DNA of 64,000 nt from Salvator merianae (Eukaryota; Chordata; Lepidosauria; Squamata; Teiidae): NCBI GenBank assembly GCA_003586115.2, contig QVOM02000053.1, positions 1,285,658 through 1,349,657 on the forward strand. Reading direction: 5' to 3'. Positions 47,960-58,186 of this stretch are shown piece by piece. The position numbers and the translations under genes were made by a program. Under the pieces are notes generated by a model that saw only the letters and a program-made list of their open reading frames with translations, did no database searches and had not been told where the DNA came from. Position 1 is the stretch's first letter. Each line of letters opens with the position of its first letter.

Positions 47960-48190
47960 ATGTCGCTCACTGAAGAAGGCCTTCTTGTCTCTTCTTGTCT
48001 CTTCTTGCTATGCTCTTGGTATATCTTTCCCTTTCTCCCTTGTCTTTTGCTTTCCTTCTTTGCTCAGCTATTTGCAAAGCCTTATCAGAAAGCCATTTTG
48101 CTTCCTTGTCCTTTTTCTTTGGGATGCTTTTTGTTGCTGCCTCCCATACAATGTTATGGACCTCTGTCCAGAGTTCTCCAGGCACTCTGC
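47960..48190 (-). mobile_element. BovB/RTE LINE ORF2 fragment
   Basis: The - strand encodes phrases such as ATKSIPKKKDKEAKWLSDKA and LQIAEQRRKAKDKGERERYT, followed by IARRDKK. They fit the BovB/RTE ORF2 region between endonuclease and reverse transcriptase as I know it. The 'HLNAEFQR'-like piece usually found before IARRDKK is missing. A 10-bp direct duplication (ttcttgtctc twice, about 47983-48006) shifts the frame after IARRDKK; beyond it another frame continues KAFFSE-like. Dead fragment. Confidence 0.82.
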
Positions 48191-48249
48191 CTACCAGATC
48201 TAACCCCTGAAATCTATCATTACTTTTATTACATGTTCAGGATAAAGTG

Positions 48250-48552
48250 ATGAGTCTACATCAACTGCCTGAATGTATAAAAAGGCTTCAGTGCATCTCA
48301 GAAGCAAAGTCACTCTGTCTTCTCAGGGCAACAGCAGAGAAGACCTTTTCATGGGTGGCACCTCCAAGAAGGCTTCTCCATCAAACCTTATTTCGTATGG
48401 CCTTTGAGACAGTTGACTCCAGTTGCCTGGCCCATGCATGAATCCAGATTAAAACTTCTCCTGTGCAACATCTTTCTCTTTCTTAAACAGCAGTAAGGAA
48501 GATCAGCCTTCGGGTACAGGGCAGGATAAAAATGCAAATAAATAAATATGTT
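48250..48552 (+). mobile_element. L2-like LINE 3' end, decayed
   Basis: Frames such as AEKTFSWVAPPRRLLHQTLF recall the ORF2 C-terminus. The end 'cttcgggtacagggcaggat' then 'aaaaatgcaaataaataaat' is the same tail as at 13500-13552. It lies just beyond the BovB fragment, in the opposite orientation. Confidence 0.62.
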
Positions 48553-51500
48553 CACTTGTAAATTGCAGTATCAAGATCTACATCATCGCAATGGGCCTTA
48601 ACCCCGCCTGGTGTGGGTTAGAGCAGACATTTATATTTTCCTTTCATACTCATTATGTGGTTTCAGGGGCTTCTACTTCTTCCCATGCCAATGAGAAATG
48701 AAAGCGCCATTCTGCTAGGAGTTCACTCCCGTTGGCCTCCACCTCCCAGGAGAAGCAGAGCTCAGACCTCCCTGAGCCTCTGCCTTATTTCCAAAAGACC
48801 GACCCCTCTTCCCTTGTAGCAGCTTGAGCCCCTGATGTGCCGTCATCTTCTGTTGGCACGTTTGCACTTCCTCTTGAAAAGAGGCACAGGAGTGTCCCTT
48901 TCCAATGCCCCCGCTGAGGGATCAGGCCGAACACGCTTGCTGGGCCAGCTTCAGGGACATCTTCTTGTAACTTTATTTTTCATTTCCTTTGTTTTGAAAA
49001 GTAGAGAACGGCAAAGTAGAAAATGAACAGCAGCCTCTTCTAAACTCATGCTTGCATCTTTTTTCAGACACTTACCTAAAATACAGTGTCAGCACAAAAA
49101 CACATGGGTTGAGGCAAGCCGGACCATCCCGGAAAGTCTCATGGGGTTCCATTCGGGCCTGAGACTTGACCAGGGTGCTGGGGAAGTCTTGGGTCTGCTG
49201 ATGCAACAATCCCGTCAGCCGCACCTTCAGGGGGAAACGCAGAGGGATCAAAACCAGTTCAAATGGGAGCAATTAGTCCAGAAACTCCTCCCCCTCCAGC
49301 TGCATGGAAACAGCTGAGAAAGAGAGTAGAGCAACATGAGAAATCTCTTCTGGCAGTTCATCAAGTGCAGCGCGGGAGAGAGGACTCGTACAGCTTTGTG
49401 CTGTGGGCGTGCGAGTTCCAGTTTCATCTTGTCACGTCTCAAATCACTGAATGCAGTAAAATCTTGACACTGGAACTGCACTGCAGTATAAGTAAGTATG
49501 CTGGGGCAGCCAGCATTTAGAAGTATGTCTAATAACTGCAATTTATCAAGTGTGTTGAGTTGTCTGAGGAAGCCTGGAAAACACGTAATAGTAATGTATA
49601 GTTTTCAAAAGATGGATTATCCATGAGCAAATTGGCTCAGTGCTGCTGCTGATGCTTAATACTTCCAGAGTGTGTAACTCAAGAGGAATTTACCTTTTCC
49701 TCTTTCTGAAGCTAATTGCAGACCGAGCGCTGTGCTGGAATGGGTATCAGTGAGCCCGGATGAGTCCATATAACGTGTGTAGTGAGTGACGCTTCAGAAT
49801 GGCAGAGCAGCTGGTTATTTGGCTCTGCTTCCAACTGGGGTCTCCATGCTCATGCCAGGCAGGACAAGTTTTGCTTTCTCAGCCCAGGTGAGCTTCTGTA
49901 TAATTACCCACCAGCTTCCTGAGTATTTCTGATATGGTTTTCAGATGTTGTGGTATTCTGAAATATCGGGCGCTTTTAATTCATGAGTGCTTTGTTTTGG
50001 GGGGATGGGGGGGAATTGCAGCTTTTAACATGCACAGAAGAGCGCAGACTGGTTTGGTCCTTCTGTGCGCATTTGCGGATATTTGTCCCTCAGAGCGAGT
50101 GTGCAAAATGCAGTTCGGATGGTTTGCAAAGTGCTAGAAATGGCATTTTGCACACTCCTAAGCCATGATGTTTGCAAATGCTTGAAGATATTTGCATTTA
50201 CCGTCGCATAGCATTTTCTGGATAGGAATAGTTTCTGGTGTAATCTGTCCTTCATTCACCAGAAATCTGTTCACGACAAGGTTCTCCAGTTTACCATCCC
50301 ATGTGACTTCCATATCATTCTCACTCCAGCATCTTTATTTCTCCCTCAGCTATGGTATTTACGCTGAATAAGGTGCTTGAAAGATATTGTCTCAACATAT
50401 TAAAGGCATTGTCTTTCAAAATAAACTGCCAGTCGCCTCAGATATCTGCATCTTTTGTTCAGCTACGCTTTCTTCCAGGTATTGCCCCAGCAAGATTCTT
50501 GTCAGCTATAACCATATCCTAATATGGAAGACTATTTACTGGAGTAAGATGGAGTCCCCAGGTCTCGATTCACCGCCTAATTTTCCATAACAAAATAGGT
50601 TCTGTCTTTTCACGTTTCTCCAACCTATGAGCACGGGTCAGAAAGGTCTCCTTGTTGTATCCCAGTCTTCCTCCGAGGAATGTTCCGGAAGGGCGTAGAT
50701 TCTCCAGCCCGTATTTCAGTCCAGCTGAAGAGCAGTCAGAACCCAACCCTCTCGGTGAGCCCTCCGCTGCTCTGCCGCCCTTGTCAAGCACTGGCCTGTG
50801 CTTTGTCGGTCTTCCGTGCACCCTTGAAGCCACCTCCCTGCTTTCATCCCAGCTTTGCCGCACAGCGTTTTCTCTGTCCTCATAACTTCCAAATCCAGGG
50901 TCTTTCCCTTCTGTAGAGGATGACATTATAAAATTATTTATGAGGACTGTGCTCATGAAATGCTGATTTCTGATTGTGACCCAGAGGTTGCAAGAGGCTA
51001 TATCGGTTGGGGATTTATAGTGAGAATGTGAAATTAAACCAGTATAATTTCCTGAAGGAAAAATACCATCTATACAGTCTATTAATGCTGACTCCTGAAT
51101 CTTAATATATTAGAGGCAATTACACAGTGGATAGCTATGCGCATTATTAATTTGATTGAAAGGTTTTAAGCACTGTGCATTTCTCACTTGAAACCTCTGG
51201 CAGCCTATTGTCTGTCTTTACATAATTCCTAGTGGTCCAACCCTATCCAAACAGGAGGAAAAGAGATGTAAAATTAATGTATAGTTATTACTGAAATTAC
51301 CTCATAAATTAGTTAAGTCTCCATCAAGGTTAAAATGAACATTATTACTGTGGAGGTGGGGGAGTCTCAGAGGTTTTCAGCCTGAGCATTGCTTTATGGA
51401 GAAGGAGTTGGGTTTTGTAAAAGGAACTCCCTATGTTGGAGCCAGGATTCCCAACTTTTTTCTTTATCCCAACCCTTATTCTGTCATCAATCCAGACAAG

Positions 51501-51875
51501 GCAGAAGTCCTGCTGGAAATCGTTAGGGGCTTTTATAGCTCATGTAGTATACCTACTAAAATGCTGTCCTGAGAACTAAGCTATCGAATACACATTTTAT
51601 ATTTAATAACTCTTTGCCCTACCACAGTGGTGTTCTTTTTTTCCAAAGCTAGCACAGTGATATGGCCATTATGACTTCCAGGTTTTAGGCCAGGGCGTTT
51701 TTAGCCAGACCTGGTTCAAACAAGCTTGAGCTTCAAAGGTTGCATGGGAATCAAGTGCTAATCCAAATAAATATTGTCCCCCTGAATGTTCAGTCTTTCA
51801 GTGGACCACCGCTAGATCTGCACACTACATTGAAGACCTTTGGTTTAACAGAGAGTAAGGTATCTGTTTCTGTCT

Positions 51876-52015
51876 TTCAAGGTGCATCACTTAGATTATC
51901 GAATTTTCAAGGCACAACACTTAATTACCGAATTTTCAAGGTACAACACTTAATTACCGAATTTCCAAGGCACAATACTTAGATTATCAAATTATCAAGG
52001 CACATTAACAAATTT
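51876..52015. repeat. Minisatellite, 29-30-bp unit, about 4.6 copies
   Basis: Units start 'ttcaaggcacaacacttaat' at 51876, 51906, 51935, 51964 and about 51994, each ending 'taccgaatt' or 'attatcgaatt'. They differ by a few substitutions. The two middle units (51906, 51935) are nearly identical. Confidence 0.9.
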
Positions 52016-53189
52016 TAACTCTTACAACACATCAGTGGCAGTTCTGTTTAAAAGAGTGAGGCTAAGATGGCATAGCTTGCCTATGGCTACCTGGTAGAGG
52101 TATGCAAAATGCTGTCTTGCATGCTTCCAGAACAGTTGAGATGGCCACAGTCCTTTTACCTGGAGGCCAAGTATGAACACCTAGCAAACTCGGCTCCTGG
52201 CTATTCTTCCTGGCCTTTTTCGGAGCTTGGAGGGGTGAAGTTGGCTGCTGCTGCACCAGGCAGTGCAGTAACACCTTCATACTTAGCCCCTGCTACCTGG
52301 TGATGTTCCTATAGCCAGCTCAGATTCTTAGCTACTGTTCATCTGCTGCATTGTCAGAAGGAAGAAGTCCAGCTGTCCAACTCATGAGTCCAACTCACCT
52401 TTTGACCACCTTGCCACCTGCTGTTTCTTCCAGATTTTTGAGATTCTTCATATGCCCTTGATTTGAGGACTAAGAATCTCCACTTTTGGAAGCAAGTGGA
52501 TTTGAGACAATTGATGCTATTCTCCTGCATTTGAGGCATATATTTAAAAAAACGCTATTTGGTTGTCATCCAAATGGGGTTATTAGTGATTCATAAAGAG
52601 AATGCGTATTGTACTACATCTATTAAGGCAAGCTTTATGTGTAACTATAATTAAAATATAATTGAAATCACAAGTTCTTATAATTATTGGCTTTACATAC
52701 TGTATATTTAAAGAATGGGCACCTATAAATGTCGCCTTTTTATATATCCAGAAATAGGTTCCTGGCAGTGTCATAATTAAAAAAGGGATTAGTTAACTTA
52801 CGTTTTAATCATTCTGTCATCAAAGGATTTAGACCTCATTAATTACATGTTAATAAATAGTTACAAACACACACACACAAATCTATTTAAAATATGCCAG
52901 TTAAGATCCAGAATTATTATAGCATAAAAACAGAGCAGCAGGTCTTAAGACTTTATATCTGCTCTCTCTTATTTAATACCAAATTGAGTGTGAAATTGTG
53001 GAGCTGCATTAATATTGGCTTTTTGTGTCGTTGCTAATAAGTCTAACAAGAGGAAAACCAGGGAGTGCCAGCAGGATTTTCTGAGTGTATTATGCTGCAT
53101 GTGATACGGACCATCTGTGCTGCGGACAAAAGATTGCACAAATCCACACCTCGTGAACATTTGTTTTATTTCGTAGGGAGAGTAGCCAG

Positions 53190-53373
53190 CAGCAGCAGCC
53201 CGTTGCTTTAAGGGCGGGTGTTTGGAACCTGCGGGAAGATGCCGATTGCTGTTTGCGGGGCCTCCAGGCCCCCATACTGTCACAGCTGCGACAGTACGGA
53301 GGCCCCACAAACAGCGATTGCCGACTTCCCGTGGTTTCTGAACATCCGCCCTTAAAGCAACGGGCCACCACTA
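53190..53373. mobile_element. hAT-type foldback MITE, 184 bp (family B, full-length copy)
   Basis: The arms pair from end to end. The inner left arm reads CCCGTTGCTTTAAGGGCGGG and the right arm reverse-complemented CCCGTTGCTTTAAGGGCGGA, and further in 'ggggcctcc', 'tactgtc' and 'agctgcgac' meet at the centre. It is flanked by GTAGCCAG (53182-53189) and GTTGCCAG (53374-53381), an 8-bp duplication with one mismatch, as for hAT. The right arm ends ...GGGCCACCACTA. No transposase is encoded. Confidence 0.82.
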
Positions 53374-54359
53374 GTTGCCAGATGTGAGCAGGAGCAGAGT
53401 TCCTGATTGTGCAGAAGATGGAATTTCAGAAGCTCTGTCTTTCTCAGGAAGTAGCTGGTAGAGTGTAGGCATAGTTTCTAATACCTCAGGTCCCAAATGG
53501 CATCAGTAGCCACACAGACGTCCAACGGACAGGTGACGCTTTTCACAACCCTAACCCCGATTCTCTGATACCTGTCCGTGTCTGCCTGCAGGCTTTTCCT
53601 GATTCTGCTTTTCCTCCAGCCACTCCTTTCTCCTCACTGTTAGCAATTCCTTTCAGAAGGAGAGCTGTGGGTGTAGTTCTCTATACTGTCCTCAAATCAG
53701 TTTTTCCCTGAAAGCCTGCATATTGCTAAACTGTCCGGTGTGGAGACAAATCATCCCAAAGAAGCCCAGAAAATATCTGTGGGGAAGGCTTGATAACATC
53801 GCTTGGGTCTGGGCTTTGCTGGGGGGGGGGGCTCCTCCCTTCCTTGCATGGAGAAGGTGATTTATGAGCCCCACTCCACAATTAAAGCATCAATATTGCC
53901 TCACCTCAGTCTCGCTGGTCTTAAAGCAAAATGATCCGTTGGTTTCGTTCTCCGTAAATCTCATGTGGCTTCCATTGTGGGGAGGCGTTTTATTTTCCTT
54001 TCAATTTATGGACTCCTACTGCTTCCCTTTTCTTCTGCCTCCCAACTTGTGGTGTCTACCTGTGGTCTAATTGAGATTTGTTTCCGAGGAAACATGTCTT
54101 TGGTTCGTGCTTGTTTTAGAAAAAAACAAGAAAAACTATTATTTATTTAGTCCCTTTATATCTCTTGGTTATTCTTCTGAGGGAAAGAAAGAAGGCAAAA
54201 TATAGGGAAGGGTTTCCTACGGGTTTAGGCTGCCTCTGCTTGAGGCAGTTTTCATCCTTTATGCAGGCCACAAATTCAAATACTGAGTTGCATCCCCAGT
54301 GCAGGGAATTTATCTTCACTTTTGTAATGTCACTGCTGAAATAAGAAATTTTAAATGTA

Positions 54360-54600
54360 CATAAGAACATCAGAGGAGCCCTGGTGGACCAGGCCATGAC
54401 CCATCTAGTCCAGCATCCTGCCTCACCCAGTGGCCCACCAATTGCTTCTGGGCATCTCAAGCAGAGGACAAAAGCAAAACATTCACCTGCTCTCCACTCC
54501 CTGCAAATGGCCTTTAGAGGCTTTTAATGGCCTGTCTCTCAACCGTGCAGGTGGTACCTCAGGATCTGTTCTAGTAGCCATGGATACACCTGACCTCCAT
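54360..54600 (-). mobile_element. CR1 LINE 3' end, reverse (downstream unit of a double-ended copy)
   Basis: It starts 'cataagaacatcagaggagc' and ends 'ggatacacctgacctccat'. In CR1 orientation this is the second, 3'-most unit. Confidence 0.85.
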
Positions 54601-54647
54601 GAATTTGCCTATAATAACATAAGACAGACCCGGCTGGATCAAGGGCA
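54601..54647 (-). mobile_element. CR1 3' terminus, reverse (upstream unit of a double-ended copy)
   Basis: 'ataataacataagacagacc' and 'cggctggatcaaggg' form another CR1 3' end placed directly against the previous unit. It is cut by the repeat that follows. Confidence 0.72.
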
Positions 54648-54814
54648 AAAACACTGTTTGATTGAACTGTTTACGTTCGCAAGTGGTGGACTTGTTTGGT
54701 TCGATCAAATTTCTGGATATGCAAATCACCGCATGTTTGGTTTGATGTGACGGTGTTCAAACACAAACTACTTGATCGGATTTTCAAACACAAATTGAAC
54801 TTTGCACATCTCTA
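54648..54814. repeat. TTTGCACATCTCTA-family repeat
   Basis: It contains 'ttgattgaactgtttacgtt', 'caaacacaaactacttgatc' and ends 'gaactttgcacatctcta', the mirror of the left end at 17453. Related sequence without clear ends is at 55660-55800 ('cgaacacaaactattcgatc'). Confidence 0.5.
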
Positions 54815-55489
54815 GCTAGTAGGTATGCTGACATGCCCTCTTCTGTGTGTGAAATGTCCTAGTTTATTTCCTAGTTTATTTATATGTTGGACTTGTATAC
54901 TGCAGATTTCATAAAGACTCTGTGCAGTTTAAAAGCAAAACATAAACTCAGAACGAATATAGCATTTCATAGCACACTTCTGCTTTCGTAGCCCCCACGG
55001 ACACATCAAAAAGGGTTAGGTGCCTCCCAAGCTACCAAGACATCTGTCTGTAAATACACTGGTCTTCCTGTCATGTTTTAGTTATTGTCACTTGTATCCC
55101 TCAGCTCTTGTGCACAGGATCTCACAGAAGTGTAGGCAAAAGCAACTTGAAGGGTTTAGTTTAACAGCTGCCAGATACTTCTTTCTGCTGTGAGATGCGC
55201 TTAATTTTAATTACTGCTCAAATATATCTGACATCCCAGCCTCTTAGAATACTGTGGATGATGTACAACTGCTTTGTGCTTTGTGTTGCCTGGCATGGCT
55301 AAGGCATTACTCTGTCAAGCGCAATGCTTGTTAAGAGCTTAACTGGTTGACATGTTTTACCCCAAATTGATCCCAGGAGTTTCCTTAAGAGGGGAGCTCT
55401 ACATTTAAGAGTTGGCGGCCCCTATTCTGGGCTTGTCATGCAAGCCAGGATATTTACTGTGATGGCTTTATTTTCATTTGGGGCAGTGA

Positions 55490-55620
55490 TATATTTATTT
55501 ATTTATTTAAAATGTCTCTGTTAACACCCTCCTAGTGTAAAAAACACAGAGCAGTTTACGAGAACAAAAACAGTAAATTAATTCAATAAAAACAGAAATA
55601 AGTTGGCAGGGGCTACAGAG
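55490..55620 (-). mobile_element. LINE-type tail remnant, reverse
   Basis: (ATTT)n at 55490-55510, then 'cagagcagtttacgagaaca' and A-rich sequence, resembles a reversed LINE 3' tail. Confidence 0.4.
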
Positions 55621-56539
55621 CACTAAGTGAACAGGAACACCTGGTGGTTCACAGACCCAGAAATCTGATCAAACCAGAGCAGCCCTCCACTTGCGAACAC
55701 AAACTATTCGATCAAAAAGTTCAGGTCCGCTGTGCTTTTGCCCTTGGAAAGGGCTTTTTTTTCCAGTGGAAAAACAGTATTTTTTTTGTTTTCGAACAAG
55801 TTCAGAATTGAATGCAAAACAACCCTTTTTGTTCAATTAAGCAGTTCGCTGCCAAAATGAACAAATGGGTGTCCAGTTTAGCAGGGAACCGAACATACGA
55901 TTTTCGTTCGTACACGTGCCTGTTCTTATCTTTGTCAATCTGTTTAAAGGGTGTTGTTTTACGCAGTTTAAAACTTGTAGTCCACTGGACATCGGTAGAT
56001 GAATCTCTCACCCCTAACGTGGTTGACTTACGCGGATGGATTGGGTCTCTCTGCTTGCGTTGTTTGGCTGGGGGCCCTGGCGGGTGTCCATACTGGCACT
56101 GCGCAGCAACGAAACATCCAGTATGGACAGATGGAAACCGGGCTTGTGAGGTTTAGGCATTCTTTGTTCTTGTTGCATAGATCTGGTAGTTTATTATTAG
56201 CAGTTTCACAGCTTGGCTATCCTTTTTTATTTTTATTATATAACTTTACTATGAGTGCATGCACATATCTGACTGCACTGTAACTCTTAGTTATACATTG
56301 AACCTCATGGATACTTTTGTGCATAAAAAACTTGGCTATACTTTGCTAATTTTTTATCCAGTGCACCATACAGGTGACCCTTATCCCTAAGCTGAATCAT
56401 CCCTTTTTTCTAAGGAGCATCTTGTTTTCTCAGTAAACTGCAAAATGTGCATATCAGCAGCCACAATGCAGAGTGAAAGTGTTTTTATGTGCAGTAGCTG
56501 TAGTTTGTTATGTAAACCACACTGGGAGAGTGGGATGCT

Positions 56540-56580
56540 AAAGATGATGATGATGATGAAGAAGAAGAAGAAGAAAAAGA
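56540..56580. repeat. (GAT)n-(GAA)n compound microsatellite
   Basis: Five GAT-type units followed by about six GAA units. Confidence 0.9.
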
Positions 56581-57184
56581 TAATTGGACCTGTGTGTCTG
56601 TCCTAAAACCTCCATTAGGTGGTGAACTACATCTGCCTATTCGTCCACGTGGCCGAGGAGGATCCCTTAAATGTTCCTCTAATCGCCAGCGCTGTGGCAG
56701 CTGCTGCCAATTGGACGGTCTTCCAAGTGTCTCTCAAAACTAAATAGCTTTCTTTATTACTGCCTGTTAATAAAATGATCTTAATATTGCAGCAAATGAG
56801 GCTCCCCAACCCCCCCCACCAGTCCTCTCAGTATTAAATGCGAATCGCACTGTAATTAGAACATATTTCAATAAGACTGAAAGGGGCTGTAATATGCGCT
56901 TGACTTTTGAAGCAGTTAATCCTGTATTAATTGTGCTTTCCGTATCTTGGCCTTGGCCTGACATCGCAGTATCCGTCATGGAGAAGAGGCTGGAGCCCTT
57001 GGGAAGAGTGAAGAGCTCTCCCTGCGGCGCCTGCACTGTGTGCAAGATCCGTTTTGGTGCCAACAGGACTATTATTGTGTGTTTGTTTAAGAACACTGGA
57101 AGTGGGGGCTTGGGGGGCAGTGAGCACATTTTCCAAATCCAGGCTCCTTCTCCCTCTCTCAGCACTGGTGAATGGCACATCTAA

Positions 57185-57365
57185 GGGGCTTTTTGCACTT
57201 ACTGGGCTTGATCTGGATCAGTTGGCCTCCTCATCTGGATTATACCCATCTGGTGCAGACAGAGTGTACTAGCAGGGGGTGGGGCCTCTCTAGTGTAGAC
57301 AAAAGAGGCCCTAAGAGGACTATCGAGCTGTTTATTCTGCATCTGCAGTAAGTGCAGAAAGGCCC
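57185..57365. mobile_element. MITE, 181 bp (family C) with TAA target duplication
   Basis: Left end GGGGCTTTTTGCACTTACTG; right end, reverse-complemented, GGGCCTTTCTGCACTTACTG (18 of 20 match). It is flanked by TAA on both sides (57182-57184, 57366-57368). Unlike family A the middle is not palindromic. It lies 41 bp from family A copy 4. Isolated ends of the same type are at 22426 and 36506. Confidence 0.72.
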
Positions 57366-57406
57366 TAAGTACCTACCGGAACCTTGTTTGTTCCCACTGT
57401 GAATTA

Positions 57407-57544
57407 AGCTGCATCCAGACGTCGCTTGCTTATTCTGCTACATTTGGATATCCCAGAATAAAGCATGGATATTCCAGAATATTCATGCTTTATACTGGAA
57501 TATCCAAATATAGGGGAATAAGTAAGCGATGTCTGGATGCAGCC
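57407..57544. mobile_element. Foldback MITE, 138 bp (family A, copy 4)
   Basis: It runs from AGCTGCATCCAGAC to GTCTGGATGCAGCC, a near-complete palindrome with the same arms as the copy at 27176. It is flanked by identical TTA triplets (57404-57406, 57545-57547). It has the same length as copy 1. Confidence 0.85.
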
Positions 57545-58117
57545 TTAGCACCTGCTTCTTGACTCATCCAGTTTAATGATGGGATTTTTAAATGATGGAA
57601 CCGTATGTGAATGACTTGAATATTTAAATAAATAATAAATTTGTTATCCAGCAAACACAGGTTAGCTGTGCAGGTTACTTTCCATGGTAGTGAAAGCAAA
57701 CATTCATGATGGGTTTAATTCTCACTGGCTAAGCTCCGGCTCTTTGGTATCAAAACTTCTTTATGCAGATTTGGTTTTTCCAGTGTCCCAGTGTGCTGGT
57801 TTATTTGTATGTTTGTGTTTTGTTTCAGTGTAAAGGTGGAGCTTTGCTTGAAATAGCGTCAGGATTTTTACAGCTTAGTTTAGTTTTTGGCCCTCTTAAA
57901 CTGTTTATTACTTTGCTCCAGAGACAAGGAAACTTTGGAGATTAAGGAATTAGTTTTACTTTTCCCCAAAGCTTTGCATCACTTTCCTTCCATGCCGGCT
58001 TCCAGGCATATATTTCCGAAAAAACCCATAATGAGCTCAGGAACAGGGTATATTATGTGCTGCATTATTTCCTTGGTCTTGAACAGCTGATTAACCACAA
58101 GCTTCCTTTATTTGCAG

Positions 58118-58186
58118 CCTGTTTCAGCACTATTGCTACAAGCGTGGAGGCATGAGACATACTTCTTATACATGTATCTGTGGCAG
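58118..58186 (+). CDS. PEPD: PEPD exon (probably exon 10)
   Basis: The 69-nt exon lies between the acceptor ...cctttatttgcag and the donor gtaagt. It reads (S)[18 protein letters not shown], then CICG, and leaves AG of a split codon expected to complete as Ser. Human prolidase reads [24 protein letters not shown]. The Tyr matching human Tyr231, a position I recall being deleted in one prolidase-deficiency allele, is present. The next exon, expected to begin with the 'GENSAVLHYGHAG'-like block around the substrate-binding His, was not found before base 64000. Confidence 0.96.

Larger units (their letters stand above)
28415..58117 (+). other. PEPD: PEPD intron, 29.7 kb
   Basis: GT-AG intron making up nearly half of the window. 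It holds L2-like, CR1 (both orientations) and BovB fragments, several MITE-like families, two minisatellites and three long microsatellites, all listed separately. Repeat-poor blocks include 28490-28860, 31650-32320, 41850-42350, 45740-46140, 46995-47370, 49560-50560, 51000-51660 and 56620-57060. No nested gene on either strand is supported by homology. Confidence 0.9.
617..58186 (+). other. PEPD: PEPD gene (prolidase), internal part: 8 exons and their introns
   Basis: PEPD encodes the cytosolic manganese-dependent prolidase, a homodimeric M24-family peptidase that splits dipeptides ending in proline or hydroxyproline and so recycles proline from collagen breakdown. Eight exons of 128, 64, 48, 62, 45, 76, 47 and 69 nt are visible. 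All have AG acceptors and GT donors, and the split codons complete correctly at each junction. The joined product is 179 residues, the same length as human residues 68-246 as I recall them. The visible part covers most of the N-terminal domain and the first part of the C-terminal 'pita-bread' catalytic domain. The known metal ligands (human D276, D287, H370, E412, E452) are encoded downstream of the window. The start codon and promoter lie upstream of base 1. Nothing suggests a pseudogene: introns are present, and there are no stops or frameshifts. Confidence 0.97.
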
